Source of the DNA: Diploscapter coronatus
Lineage: Eukaryota; Nematoda; Chromadorea; Rhabditida; Rhabditidae
Reading direction: 5' to 3'
DNA: 64,000 bases
NCBI GenBank assembly: GCA_964036155.1
Contig: OZ038422.1
Span: 64,689,201 to 64,753,200, forward strand
In this document: one piece after another, positions 42,601 to 57,600 of the stretch
Numbering within the stretch: the first letter of the stretch is position 1
How the letters are laid out: each line of letters opens with the position of its first letter
Notes under the pieces: generated by a model
Seen by the model: only the letters and a program-made list of their open reading frames with translations
What the model was told of the DNA's origin: nothing
The model's database searches: none
Translations under genes and position numbers: made by a program

Positions 42601-45600
42601 TTTGGAAGACACCAAACCCTTTGATCTCTAATTTTGTATCTCGGACGTGCAGAATTTCGATGTTTAGTCTATTGCTCAATTTTGAAAATAACATTTGAAA
42701 ACTAGAGAGCAAAAGAAAAAATTATCCAGTTTTTTGAGCACCGCACTACCAGGCACCCGATCGAGAGATCAATTTGTTAAACTAGAAATTAAAGAGCGAA
42801 AAAAAAAGGAAATAGTATGGGAAACTAAGAGAAAAATGGTGATAAGCTTTATCACTGATCAAAGGGACCAAGATAGAGGACAGACAAGGATCGAAAAAGT
42901 GCAATAAAGTAAAAATGCACTAGTGTTAATTAGTATCTAGTTGGCATTCGTAACGAATTACTGAATTACATTACAGGCACTTATTACAAAAATGGAGGTT
43001 ATGTTAATTTTCTTAATTTAGAGTAATTATGGTATCGTAACCTCATATAAAATCATTTTTAAATTTTCCGCTCCAACTAGTCACCCTCATGGATTATACG
43101 CTGAATTTTTCATTTTCTAAACCTTTACTTTGAAATATTTTTATTCTTAAAAATTTTCTAAAATTTGGACTTTTATGAATCCCTAATTTATCCCAATTCA
43201 TTTACACCTCCTACTCGCGATTTCGCCAAAAAACCAAAGTACTCATTTTATAATCTGAAATCCCCTCGTTTGAAACATAGAAAATTAGTCCGATATTAAA
43301 GAACACTCACATCAGTTTTTGCAGGGATAATTTTTCTCTTTCTCATAATTTACTGCTATCTCGTTCTCTATCATTTCTACACTATTTCTCAATTTCTGCA
43401 TCTTTCCGTTCTCTCCTCCAGACTAGCCTCCAGGCATCATTCACTTTTGCATTGTAAAATGACCATCAGGACGTCTGGCCAATCATTTTAAAGAGGAAGT
43501 TTGAAAACTTGAAGAAAAATGGGATTTTCAGATTTTTAGATTTTGAACTCGGGATCAGATTTATAATAAAAAAAGACAATTTAGGCCTAAAAATGCCAAA
43601 AATATTTACTTTTCTCGTAATCCAGAAAGCATCAATGTGTAATTACCTTTTTCTTAGGGTAGTCGCTAAAATTGAATGTATTATTTACCTAAACCCCCTT
43701 AATTGCGACTTTATGTTCAATTCGTGGTATTCCTATTAGTAAATACCCCATTTTTATAAAATCTCTAGTCTTATGATAAAGCATAGAAACCTAAACCGAC
43801 TAGTGATGCAGCACAACTCTTAATTGCGGTTGATTTTTTCGTAGTGAGACCGTCAAAAACAAAATGGAAAGTTTGTTTTTCACTGATCCACCGTCGGTTA
43901 TTTATTTATTTTGTCCTTCACGAAAATCTCTATATTTCGCAAAAAAATAACGGATTTTCGCTAGTCTAAAATCAAACCATTTATTTTAGACCACTAGATA
44001 AATATCTTTGCTTTTTTGTTTAGCCCAGACTCTAGCCATATGTTCAAACATAGCCTTTAAAAAGTGTCGGGGATATAAACATTCGAAATTTGGGTCTAGT
44101 CTGGGCGTGGGAAATTTTTAACTCCTTGTAAATAATGCGCGCACAAGTGTTTTTCATTATTTTGACCACGAAACCAAATTAACTTTTCTCACGAAAATTA
44201 GGGGATTTTATATATCCTTATCCCGTAAATATACAAAGAATCTCGTTGTTTATAAGTCCCGCATGAAAATGTGAAATTCTAAGCTGTTTATGCTGAATTT
44301 CAAAATATCTCTCGTATCTTAGAGACCCCTCGGTTTTGAAATTCATTTGAACACCCGATTTTTGCAAAAATTAAGTCAACAGTGTTGCCATTTAGCCATT
44401 CTGTCGTCGCCTTCAAAGGCTTTTCGATTTGATAAATGACGGGCGGTTTAGTAAAAGCGCAAGTGCGCTGAACCATTTTTTATCCGAATTTATTATTGAT
44501 GGATATCGTTTCGGGGAAATAGTATGGAAAATTAGAAAATCAGAAAATTGTCAGGTCTGGGATATCGCTTTGAGATATATGCCAGTCGGTATGTCTACCG
44601 TTTTTCCTTTTCCCTTTTCCATACTATTTCTCCACTCTCTATCTTTTCTTTTCTCAAAATACCGTACTATTCCTCCCATTTCTTTTTCTCACACTATTTC
44701 TCTCGGTTTTTATAACCAGACTTGTTTCTGTGTATTTCTGGAGGCGCGTTGGCGAAGGGTGTACTTTATTGTCTTTCTTTATCTATACTATTTCTTCATG
44801 TTTATTTCTTTTTCCTTCTTTTTCTAGACTATTTCGTCATTTCTGCTTCTCTTACTCGCTTCTTTTCTATACTCTCTCGCCTCTTACATCATCATCATTT
44901 CCCATTTTTGTCGAGTGGTTCATCTTCCCTCATACAGTTCACATTTTCGGAGGTTCTGTACAAAGTGACTTTTCATCTTTCTCTCTCTCAAAATGTCGTA
45001 CTATTTCTCTCTTCTGTATGTTTTTTTATCCCATTTACAGTGCTATTTCATTTTCCTTCTTTTCCCTCTCATTTCCCTTTATCTCACCAGAACAAAGAGA
45101 TCATAAATTGCCATTTCGGAAATGGGTTAACAATTTAATTGACGTTATAAAAAGTCAAATCTTTTGATCTAATCTGGTCTCATTTGCATAGATTTTCGAT
45201 AGATCTAAACTGATATCTTTTTCCTATAGATTTTCAGTTAAACTCACATTTTATCCAGATTTGGAAGAATTTCAAATTATCTAATTGTTTATTGATGGAC
45301 CTGCATTTTCAATGCGATTTAGGATTTAGGATATATCCTTTTGTCCTAGAAAATGGTTTACAACCTCACTTACTCTTCCAAAGATTACTCTCCGTCTCTC
45401 TCCTCTCTCAAAGTCCCATACTATTTCTCCATTTTGGTATCCTTTCCCAATTTCACTTTTTACTTTTCTGGGAATAGCAAAATTGTGCAGCGATGCGTGT
45501 CGTTTGACGCGCTTTCGCGGACTTTCCCAGGCACAGAAACACCGAATTGCGCGACTGTAAAGAGACAAAGAAGGGAAAGGAAATTACCGAGTCCAGTATA

Positions 45601-48600
45601 TGGAAATTAGAATGGGAAAGAGAAATGTTAGAGAAAAAAGTTAGAGAAAGAGAAATAGTTTTAGAGAATTAGAGAGAAAAGGTTAAATAGCATGGAAAAT
45701 GTAGAGATAAAAATTCAGTTGGACATTTTTCACTATATGAGCAAATTTTGGAATATCGTCTGAGATAATCCAGCTTTAAATCTCTTCTCCTTCCTTGTCA
45801 TTAGATCATTAGCATATTGCTGCTGCTGCTGCTGCTGAACCCTCCCGTTAATAGTCTAATAACCCTTTGAAATTGTGCGTCTTTTATGGGGACGAAAGCA
45901 GGTGGGTAATAGGTAACAATGGCATAATATATGAAATTCATCATCTTTATTTTACATTGTGAAATAAGGGAAAGAATCATCCATAATTTTCATTCAAAAA
46001 GTCCTATAAAATTTGAAACATTTCTTCTTTTCCAAAACGATCTCCTTTTATCAGCAATCAGTTTGAAGAGACTCTTGTTTTTTTTTAGAAAATTGCAAAA
46101 AAAGTCGTCGGAATCGGACGTGACTTCAACCAGGTTCGATTTCGAGGGACAAAAATAAACAAACAAATCAACCCGATGTTTAGCCATTAGACTAACTCGC
46201 GCGTGTCTCCAAAATAACCCAGAAGCAGACTATATTTAGTTTAGAGAGACGGTTCACAGTTTAGAGCTTTATGTTTGTGCTAGAAAGATACTTGAAAAGT
46301 TAGGGAGAAAAAGCGAAATAGAACTCGAAACTGAGAGAGAAAGGGATAAAGATGTCCATCTTTCGAGCTTCTTCTCATTATTCTCTTTCTCTTCTTCTCA
46401 CTAATTTTTCATACTATTTCTTCCTGACGGTAACTCGATCTTGGGATATTTTGACTCTGCGTCTTTTCGTCTTTTCTCTGACCCTCTCATTTTTAAATAC
46501 TATATCATAATTCACCCTAAAATGGACGACAACATTTTGCACATGGAGTAAAACCCATTTGCGAGGTTAGTTGATCAAAGATCGGCCTCGAAGTGAAAAT
46601 TGATGTTTTCGGCTTTTATTCAAATAGGCTAATAGGCTTAGACTGGGTCAACTTTACCCATATTTTGAATTTCACCTAAAATTTTATGATTTTCAGATTG
46701 AAATTGCATACTTTTCGAAGGATTTTAGTAAACATACAATTTTTCTGTAGCTTTTCAAAATTTGTATCTAAATTCCTATAGATTTTCAATAGGTAAGAAA
46801 CTAGCCTTTTCCACCAAAATCTTATGCTCTGGATCACCGACTATGAAAGCAAAATTTCGGAGAAATAGAGCTAATTTGTCCTTCGGCTCAAGTTTAATAT
46901 CCATCTATCCCAGATAGTTTTCTTCTTCTATCTTATAATAACGCAGGAGTAAGTACTTTTGACTATCTCAGATATCGAACATTTATATTCCTGCTGTTTC
47001 TGGTCCCCTACCTTCTAGCATTTGATGAAATTATACCCAAAATGGTAGTAATTTTCACTGAAAACATGCCCACTTTTCTGGTCGGTCGGATATCTTATTT
47101 AATCCAGTCTATGCGAAGGATAATTTATCTTATTTGCAAGCTCATTTCGACACATTTTATTTCTCTTTCTCTCCTTTCTCTATCTTTTTCTTTCGAATTT
47201 TCAAATGATATTTCCCCTTTTGTTCTCTGTCTAACTAATGATTCATCTCTGTACTCACTTTATCCTTCAGGGTCGGAGAATTTCAATTCATCTTTTCATC
47301 AGTTGTTGCGTGACTATCATCTGATCTTTGAGGGAATGGGAAATTAGGCCCCGCCTACTTTTGGTCAAACTCGCGATACGCGTTTTCGACATTACAACGC
47401 AGCGCATAGATAAATGATGAGATTGAAAAAGTTCACATGGGATTGTTGTAATATGGGATAAGTTCAGTGGGTTTAGACATATTTTGGGAACCTTTTCCTG
47501 TTCATAAAGATATGTATTACCCAAAAAGTCAAAAGCTTAGCCCTATTCCCGTCCCTTTCCTCACGAAATTCGCTGTTTTTCCCACAACTCCTTTGGGAGT
47601 ATATTTCTCCTCTAATAGGGTCACGTTGCCCTATTTGACTCGCAAAATATCCGTCCCGCCCCCCTTACTAAAGCTATTATCGTCGGCGTCTGGAGTTACA
47701 AATTTGGGGGCGGGACGAAAGCTGGCAATTTTAACATTGGGTGCTGCACATTTTTTATTTTACAAAATTGATCTCTTTTCTAAATTTATGATCTTTTATT
47801 CAAAACCGATCTCATTTCTCTACAAAACTATTCCAGGCATCATCTTCTCTCCACTTTCTTTCTCTAATTCCTCTCCCATCCCATAATCTCTCACTCTCAT
47901 TATTGCAAGAGGGTGTAATATGGTCTCTTTGTGTCATAATGTCTAGGTCCAAAACGACGCTGCGCTTTCTTTTGAATCTTAGGAAATAGTACTTGATTTT
48001 AGAGAGTTAGAGAAGCAAAGAACAATTTTGCTTTACTTCTCTTTGCTCTCTAACTTTTCCATAGCATTTCGGTTTTTGACCGTATAGGGAATGAACCCGA
48101 ACCTAAATGGTAAATGTATGATACTGTGACGATTCCTTTTTTGCCTCTTAAAATTTCATACTATTTCTATCGTTTTCCTATACTATTTCTCTTTCTACCT
48201 TTTTCTCTTTTAAATGAATGCTATTTCCCAGTTTTTTCTAAATTACAAGCAAAATTCAGTGACAATTCTTGCTTTTTCTTCTTCTCGCTGTGCTTCGTTT
48301 TGACTTTCACTTTTGCAATTACCAGTTCTTTCTCCAATGTACATTTGATTTGACATAGGTAGCCGGGACGTTACTTTTCATCACCATACTCTTTAATGTC
48401 TTCCGAAAATTTTACTCACCTTACCTTTAATCTTAAATGATTCAACTTGTACTTGATAGGTTTTTTTTCAAAATTCGATGTTTGCTATCGTTCATGCTAC
48501 TTTTTAGTCATTCTTAGGCATTTTTTGTAATTTTCTTCAAAGAATTCTTTCAAGATTGGGTCAGAATAGGTTTCGTGAACATTATGCATGAATTTAGATC

Positions 48601-51600
48601 TTCTTGAAACAATTTCACGTTCTTGGATACCTCTGAAACCTCCAAAATCAAACTTCTTTACTCTATAAGAAGTCCACTTTGCTATTCTACACAAACGTCT
48701 AAACGATTTTGAACTTTTAATCCTTCCAATTCCGATAGTTTTGCGTGTGTGTTGATGTGACTTTGTGGGGTATTTTGTTTTTCTCTACTTCTTTACTCTC
48801 TCTTCAGGCAATTATCGTTCTTTCCGATCTTTCTCTATTTCTTCCTTTTTCTCTTTTTCATTATCTTTCTCTATTTCTCTCTTTTCTCTTTCCATTCCTC
48901 ATACTCTCTTGTCGACTAGCCTCCGGGCAATCTTTACTATAGTGCAAACACGGGTGAAATACACAAGGACGTAGATTTTTGCCCTTTTACATAAATCCCT
49001 TGAATTTCTTTTTCTTTCCCCTTTCTTAATTGGCAAGTATCATCAAATGTAGTAAATTCAGGCAATTTTGCCTATTTTCTACAAATGCGCAGATAAGGAT
49101 CTTTTGTGTAAAGACGTTTTTCTTCGATGTTAAAATTACACTTTCAACATGACTAAAATTGTTATTTTTAATGAGATGCGATTAATGATTAATTTAGATC
49201 GGGATTTTGTATAGGTTTTAATTTTTTTATAAGGATCGAAACTAAACTTTTCAATTAGTAAATCGGAATTGGTGGAATGAAAATATTTATTTATCGAATA
49301 GTATCAGAATTTCTATCATAGAATTAAACATTTATTGCCAGTATTCGGAACTTGAATTTTTAAAAAAGTAGATTTCAAAGTTTTTCATTAAAATTTTCAA
49401 ATATTGGTAAATCAGTGTGCTGTATGTATTCAACTTTCTATAACTTTTGAAAATTTGATTTTTTAAAAATATTTTCATCCGTCAATCGACTAGTTATTGA
49501 ACTTAGTTTTCGATCAAGACAACTTCTTTCTGAAACATTCTCCAAACTCAGTTTTTCCACAAATCTCGTAATTTCTCCAATCTTCGCGCAAATTTCTCGA
49601 GTTGAAATTTTATACGCGCGAAAATTTGTCGCGCGTCTAAAATTCCTATTACAAAAGCGAGCACTTTCTTTCACACATTAAATCAATATTTGGTTGGTGT
49701 TTCGGAAAAAAGTCACGAAATAGTACGTCTCTTTAGGAGAGGGGTAGAGAAGAAAGATTGAAGAAGGAAGCTAAGTTGAAATACGGCACACACACACATT
49801 CGGTCTATTATTCTCTATGGAAGGAGCTGGAGCTTTTGGTCTCCTAGAATTTTTCTCCCCTTTGATAAATGTTCTTGTCTGGAACTTTTTCTAAGTCTTT
49901 GCTAATTCGAAAAACTAGTGACGTAGTAAGAACTAGTAACTTTTTTCTAGCAAATATGTCATTTTATGCTAATGTTTAGTACTTTTCCCTTAATTTTTAT
50001 GGAAAAATTACTCAATTTTCAGAGAAAAGTACTTTTTCAAGTTTTTATGCCGATGTTCAATTTTCCTTTCATTTTTGCCATCGCGCACTCCAATCTTTAT
50101 GCCCATTTTGGGTAAGTCTGGAAAACCGAGAGACTATTTGAATTTGAGAGCGGAAAAGAAGCTAGAGAAAGTAAGAAGGAGAAATAGTATGGGAAAGTGA
50201 GAAATAGCCAGAGGAAAAAGGAAAATTTCACAGACGGCATCACAAACTCGTTTTTGGCATACAACCGAAAAAGGCGCAGTTCTTTTTCTTTTCCTTTAAT
50301 ATTTTCATAAAGTGAGAAATAGTATGGAAGAAGTAAGAGAAAAAGAATGCGTGCCGATGTCAGTTTTCGCCTTATTTCTTCACTCCTTCTTCATATTAGG
50401 CAAAATTATTAGCGTCGACTGAGAAAATCGATTTTTCCATCGCTTACGAAGCAAAATTTTTTGCAAACATTCCTGGGAACAAATTTGGGAGCAAAATATT
50501 TTCGAGGCGAAAGTTCAAAAGAACAAATGGATTCTCGAATTTCCAAAATGAATGATCAAAAATTGCACCAAATAGACCAGCTGTGTTTCAGGAAAACTTT
50601 ATTTCGATATAAAAGTCTTCAATTCAGTTAACTATGAGTTGATAATTATTTCCCCAGAAAGTCGTTTTCTCAGAGTTTTCCCACGCCGCTAAGATCCAAA
50701 TGTTTTATCCAAATTCTCTTGGCGCCTAAATTTGCTGGTTTCAAAGATTTCGCTGGCTATTAGATAAATTTCTCTGAAAGAACAAAGAATCTAGAGATAA
50801 CTTGAAAACGAGAGAGAACAAGTTGCAGAAAAGAGAAATAGTATGGAATTTTAGGAGAGGAGAAAAGAAAATGAGCCCTCGAGTCTCTAAATTTGTTTAC
50901 ATCTTTGGTGCCTCGTCTACGCGCATGGTTCAGATTTATGGGGCCCGGGGAATTGCCTTCCAGGAAAGGAAGGAAGCGAGAGATCAAGAAAATTGAGAGA
51001 GAGAAAGATAGAGAGAAGAGAAATAGCATTCAATTTTGGGAGAGAGAGTTAGAGAAAGAGAAATAGCATTGATTTATGAGAAAAAGAAACCAGATTAAGA
51101 AACAGAGATAAAGCTTATGGCTTAAACCGAGGAATCTTTTTTCCTGGAATCACAATCTAACTTTTTCTTCAAAAAAATTCATTTTTCTTCAGGATTTGAA
51201 TTTTTTTTTAATTTTCGAATCTTCTTAAAAATTTCATTTTTTCCAAAAACTACACAAGATTTTGTCTTTTCCAATTGGACTTTGTTTTTGTTTTGCATTT
51301 TTGAAAAATTTCGTCAAAGCTCAAGATTTCGCAGATTTAAGCATAGCAAATCGCCTTCACGTGAAGGTACAGCAAGGCACGAAATGGATATTTTATACTT
51401 GAGCCGGTCTGCCGATTTTCGGTGTCTATGCTTCAACATGTGGTTAGAGACTTGCTTTTGCAAAAGCCTAGATTTGTGCTCTAATTAGAAAAAGTGCTCC
51501 AGTGTGAATGGACGACACTCGGCTATTTGAAACCCTCACCTAAACACATTAGCCTGATGAAAGACTTGCACATTTACATCATCAAAATCTTATCTTCGAA

Positions 51601-54600
51601 TATAATGTGTCGTATAAAATCTTGGTTTTATCGTCTATGTGTCTTATTATACGGCGATTAGCAATTTTGTGTGGAGGAAAAATACGATTCCTGAGACTTG
51701 GAAATTCCAAATGCGGCATTATTTTTAATTTTACATCCTCTCACTATCTGACCCGATTAATATCTTTAAGAAAGAATAACTTCCTAAGAATTTTCTTGGA
51801 AGATATTTTGAAATTTTACTTTTCATCATCTCCTTGAGCGTTACTTTATAAAATACTAATTGTCTATTTTTCTGGAACATATAAAACTTTCTAAATTTTC
51901 AAAAATTTCTTAAAATTCTTGGTCTTTGAACCTCTCACACTTCACTTCCTTGGACTCATGAAAGATTCTTTCGACGACTCGCATGAATATTCTAATTTCT
52001 TTTCGCGGCGACGTACACTTCTCACATGCAATTTTGCGCCGATCGAGAATTACGAATTTCTGAAGCTTAATTTTGAAATTAAATTTTATGGAGAAAAAGA
52101 TAAAATTTTTGGAGTGGGGAAAATCTAATATCTTCAGTTTTGTTTATGGCCCTTGTACATATTCTGCGCTAATACTGACCCACCCCGAAAGTACATTTTA
52201 ATTCCCTCTCGCGTTTTCCGATTTATGATAGGCCAGTCGGGATTCGTGACAGGTACAATATCACTAGATAGAGAGTGGAGAGCTAAAGAAACCCGAGAAA
52301 TGAGAAATAGTTGGATTAGAGAAAACGAAAATATAAACTTTTGTTGTCCTATTGATTTACAACACAATACATTCTTTCGTCCATAACATTTCAATATCGA
52401 AATTGAAATCTGTCTTTTCTTTTCCCCCCTCGTCCCACTATAAAAGATAGCTCTGAAATTTTGTCTGGAATAATCCCGCCATTTAGTCTGAACTCGACGA
52501 ATCGTAAATTTCAAGGTTTTTAATTAATCTCGGATACAAATTGTTAGTACTGTTGCAAAACAAGCCTTAATTCGACGTAAATGCCAAGCGGTTACCTGGA
52601 TACCGTAGTATATAACTTCCTTTTATCCTTTAGACTAGGTAAAATCTCCTCTTGGTTTATCATTCATTATCAAATATCCCGATGTATTTCAATCATTTTG
52701 CACCCTATTCTTTAGCACATAACTTAATTTTAGTTTTATTCTATACTTTCTCGGTTTATCAAATAGACGAAAAATTCCGTTCGTATCGTCGAAAAAACTA
52801 GACGGAAAAAAGTTCTAGACTAGAGAGTATTTGAAAGCAAGAGAGCGGAAAAGACGCAGACAGACAGCCAGTGAAAAATCAGAACGAAAGTGGAAGTGTT
52901 TGCCTTTCTTTATATCATTTTTCTCTCAAAATGTCGTACTATTTCTCCCCTTCTTTTGCTTTCTCTTTTCTAAAGAGTGGTTTTTCCTGCGCCGTACCGC
53001 AGACGGCTTTCAACTTCTGCGTGTTCCCGGTTTGTCTTCTTTCGCTCTCTCGAAATTTCGTACTATTTCTCTTTCTCTGCTTCTTTTTCTCTCGTTTTCT
53101 CAAGCTATTTTTTTTTCTTTCTCTATGCTCTAATTATCTCACTTTCTCGTACTATTTCCTTGTTGTACGCAATTCGTGCCATTCTGAAAGTGGGCGTGGT
53201 TTGCGTTTTTGGCGCAATCGAGACACATCGACATTCAAGGATTGCCTCACTTTTATTATACGTGCTTGTGAGAAGCTTTTTTTCTTTTCCTATTTCTTAT
53301 TTTTCCATACTATTGCTCCTTCTTTATCTTTTTCCTCCCATTTCTCTGCTTCTTTCCACCCTCCATTTATCACGTTGTTCTCTAATCTTTAGACTTTAGG
53401 AGCGACACACATCTTTCACATTCAGACAAAGAGGAAGGGAGCGTTTTTGTTAGACCGGAGATAGTATTAGAATTTTAGAGAGGGAGGAGAGACTTAGATA
53501 AAATATAAAAAGTGAAAAAAATTCAAATTTTATGCGTGTGAATTTTGTCGAAATAGTGTCGGTAAAGAAAAAAGATAGAGAAATAGTATGGGAAGTTGAG
53601 AGCGAGAAAAAGAGTTAGGAAAGCCGTGCAGTTTCATGCTTTGTTAGCAGAGACACCTTCCTTTCTTTCATCTGGTAGCAAGGAAAAGCGATACTCTAAT
53701 TTTTCTCTCACCACTAGACTATTTCTCTAGTTCTAACTTCTTTGGATCTCTAATTTTCCCATGTTATTTCTTTTTCTTCTTTTTTACTCTGTAATTTTAG
53801 AATACTATTTATTCTTTCAATAGGAATAGTGACCTTGAATTGACGAATACCTATAGCAAAAATAGGCATAAGTAACGATTCAAATTACTAGATGTATTTG
53901 CGTGGTGGAAATAGGATTTTTCGTTATCGACCTACCTAAACTGACCTAGTATTTTTAGAAAACCTTGAAAATTATAAATTTAAACCTCAAATTTGTAAGA
54001 TTTTTTTGGAAAAATTATCGATCTTTGAAAAGATGTATTTTTCTCCCTTCATCTATCTATGCGCAATGTCTATGCACGCAGCGTTGTTTATTTCATTTTC
54101 ACATTTTTCTTCGCCTCTATCTTTTTTCACTCTCTTCAATTTCAATTCTATTTCTCAAACTCTTTATCTTGTCCTCTCTTGATTAGCCATTATCTCTAGA
54201 TATTTTTTCCTGCTCGATTCGCTATTTTACGTCTTTTATTAGACCCGCTGGGCCATTTTATAAATCGCGAAGAAAAAATCTTCACGCGTTTCTGACATTT
54301 TGTCCTTTAGGCAACATGAAACTATGTGATTTTGTTACTTCTATTTCGAAAAAAAAAGTAGGTAATAATCCAGCTCAAGTAATTGAAAAATGACTGCTAT
54401 GTGTGCCCTTCTATAGTCGGTCAGATGATAAGTCGTAACTCGACACAAGGATGTATTGTAGTTACGAGAAAAAAGACAGTGTTGCGGTGAGACGAGAATT
54501 ACAAGAGAATATGGGGGAAAAGCCGACCGCCCAGCCCAAGAGCAAAAGGAGATAGGCTGGCTACTGGGGAGAAGAGTAGCCAATCGATAAATGATATCTT

Positions 54601-57600
54601 AAAGCCAGACTCGAAATTTTGAGGTGTCCATTATGTCTGTGACAGTTTTCAATTTTTAATCTAAAACACCCTCACCAACCATCTGACTGATCCTTATCAC
54701 TAAATGTCTATTACCCTGTCATTTTTATCAAACTCAAATATTCCGGTCAATTTTTCGATCCTATTCCTTATCATGCAATGATATTATCAGTGCCCTTATC
54801 ATTTTGCTCTCGTATTTGTTTTTGAGTGGACTTAAACTCGTTTACATTTAACAGGAAGACTTTTAAACTTGAATTTTCGAGGTAATTCGCCGAGCAATCT
54901 AAATTTATTTTGAAAATTTCCTATTTTTCTTTGAAATTTCAAAAGAGTTTTCATTATTTCCCAAACTTTTCTCCTTCCTTTTGTCAATTTCTCCTCGCTC
55001 TTTCGCGTTTTCCCCCTATATCGATTTTCCGAAATTCGCTCTCATATGTTCCCCTTTTCAGAGAAACTCCACGGCAAGCAAAATAAATTTTGCCAAAATT
55101 CATATCCATCTCACTACCACTCGACAATCTTGCCATATCGGGTAAACGGGTTTTCGCCATCTTATGTCGGTGGATGCTATTTCTCTAAGAAGTACACGAA
55201 TTAATATGGCGCCGTCGGTCGTGCTCCAGAACCTGAACACGTCGTCGACGTCGACGTCAGGGTCTTCTGGAGTGGCACGTCGAATTCTGCCTCCACGGAG
55301 GAGACTTATTTCTGCTCCGGCAGCAAGATTTTCACCGCCCGAGGAAGTGAAATATCAGCGGAGTACCAGGAGGAGCCCAAAGACCCCGAGTCCTCCTATG
55401 GGAAAAACCTCCATAGTTCAGAAAAGGCAACCCTCCAAAAGGCAATTGGTTATCGTGAAGAATGGGGTAAATAGGAATTTCCTAGAAATTTTCATTATGA
55501 TACTTTTTGAATACGACTGATTTCCTCGAAATATAGTTTGATTTTAGGATTTTCGGAAACTTATTTAAATTTTAACTGCTCAAATGACGGCGAGTTAAAG
55601 ATGATCTTCATCAAAACATATCTCGTTTACCTCGAAACATACCAATTTGGGATACCATTTTCCATAGAAAGTCAATACATTTAAAAATACAACAATTGTC
55701 CATTTTATGATCTTCCTTTGCAGAACCATCAGCGCAACTCGCCTCCTATGGAGAGTCCGGACATGCATCGATTTGACGAATCCCCAAGAAGTGCCTCATA
55801 CAATCAGAGAGAGGTACGCTAGTTCCCCTAATTATCGGCAGACTGGAAAGTAATTATCATTGTTATTACGAAATATCCTGAGGAGAATATTCTCAAGAAT
55901 TTTCTGATGCAATTACTTTCCAAACTGCCTAATTATGTCGACTTAATTATCCTAATTAAATTCCTTAATTGGCGAGACTCAGTTGTTGTGTCGTGGCGCA
56001 TGACCGTGAAAAGGAGGTGGAGCTAAGACTTCGAAGTTCAAAATGAGATTTTTTCATGTAAGAATTGCACGCGATTTAATCTGATTGAAATTCGGAGAAA
56101 TAGAGGGAAAATTGAGAGAATAAGGGAAAATAATATGAAATAATTCGCATGGCGTGTGGGTGTCTGTATAAATGTTGTTCAATGGATGCGGCTTTTTCAA
56201 ATTCTGATTCTTTTCCGTCTCTCAAATTTATATGACCTCTAGGCCTATTGGATTTTGAACTAACAGATGATGAACTATGCGCATATAATATGGGGGAGAT
56301 TCTAAAACCTCGAAAAATGTCAAAATATCGATTTATGCTAATTTTATACCATTTGATAGCTCTCAACCTGGAGATCGCTTTGATGCAAATGTTTCGTAAA
56401 ATGGCGATTTTATTCAAATTCTACATCGTTTTATATCCCTCGGTCCGTAGATCATTTTGGTGGTGAACTTACCTAAGATCGATTTTTTCAGCCGAAAAAT
56501 CAATGATTTAGATTTTGTTCGTTCTTTCGGTTTAAAAAATGCAGTTATTTACCGAGGAAATTCTGTTTTTCGCAACCGCGTCGAGTTGGAAAACGAAAAC
56601 TCTAAACACAAACTTAGGCCGTCGTCTCTTTTCAAGTGAGGGAAAAGACGCAGAGTAGCTTATTATTCTCGGAGAAATAGTGTGGGAAAATTAGAGGTTT
56701 AGAGGAAAAAAGTAGAATTTTTCGAGACAAAGGTCGGGAGACCAAGTTCTATCTTTAGTGGTTAGAGCCCAGAGAAATAAGATGTCTGCAAAATAGAGAT
56801 TTTTGGCTTTCAAGGAAAAGCTCTACACAATTATGCTTACGTTTCACCGGCATTTCGTTTGTTTGGAAGATTGTTTTTATTTTCGAATATTTTGTGATCT
56901 TTGAAATTTTCGTTCTAAGTAGGTTTCAAATATCTTTGATGACAACAAACAATGACAAATTATCGTTCAGTTAGTCATTTTATGTTCTGTAAAAAGGCTA
57001 TCTGAATATTTTAGGGAATTTCTTTCAACTTTAAGACTTTTAAAATGAAACTTATACTAAGCGAGTTTGATTTCGTTTATCTTTTATGATTGACCTGAAT
57101 ATAATTTTTAAAATAATATTTTCATATTTCCATTTTATAATCAATAAAGCGCAAAATCCATAAACTCTTATAAATTAGCAATTGGGCGCAATTTCTGGCA
57201 GCAATATTTTCCATTCCTTTCCTTCTGAGCTTGTTGTAATGCCCTGGAGGCGCTCTATCTAACGGAGAAGTACAAAGAATAAAGGACATTTTCCGAGAGA
57301 AAACGAGAAGAAAGCGCAAGAAAGGGCAAAAGAAGTTTAATGTCCAAAGGACTTGGTTGGAAGAAATATTTTGGATTTATTTAATTTTTAGAATCACATT
57401 ATTTTATGCTTTTTATTAATACTAAGTTCTCAAATCGATTCGCAGAATTAGCTGAAAAATATTATGGTATCTCTGAAAGGAACTTTTTTTAAATATATTT
57501 TTTTCTCTCCAATTTTCAATGTTTAGCGAAGTATTTACCAAAAGTGATCATTGAAAGAGCATTTCGAATCGATATTTTTTCTCCAGAAAAAATCGATTTG

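Noticed and set aside
44429..45167. Overlapping 132-145-codon plus frames
   Set aside because: Several frames open at once over pyrimidine repeat, with recurring SYYFS or TISLF from the TACTATTTCTC core.
49790..49799. CA dinucleotide run
   Set aside because: Ordinary short microsatellite.
52831..53399. Overlapping 100-173-codon plus frames
   Set aside because: Same repeat translation as above.
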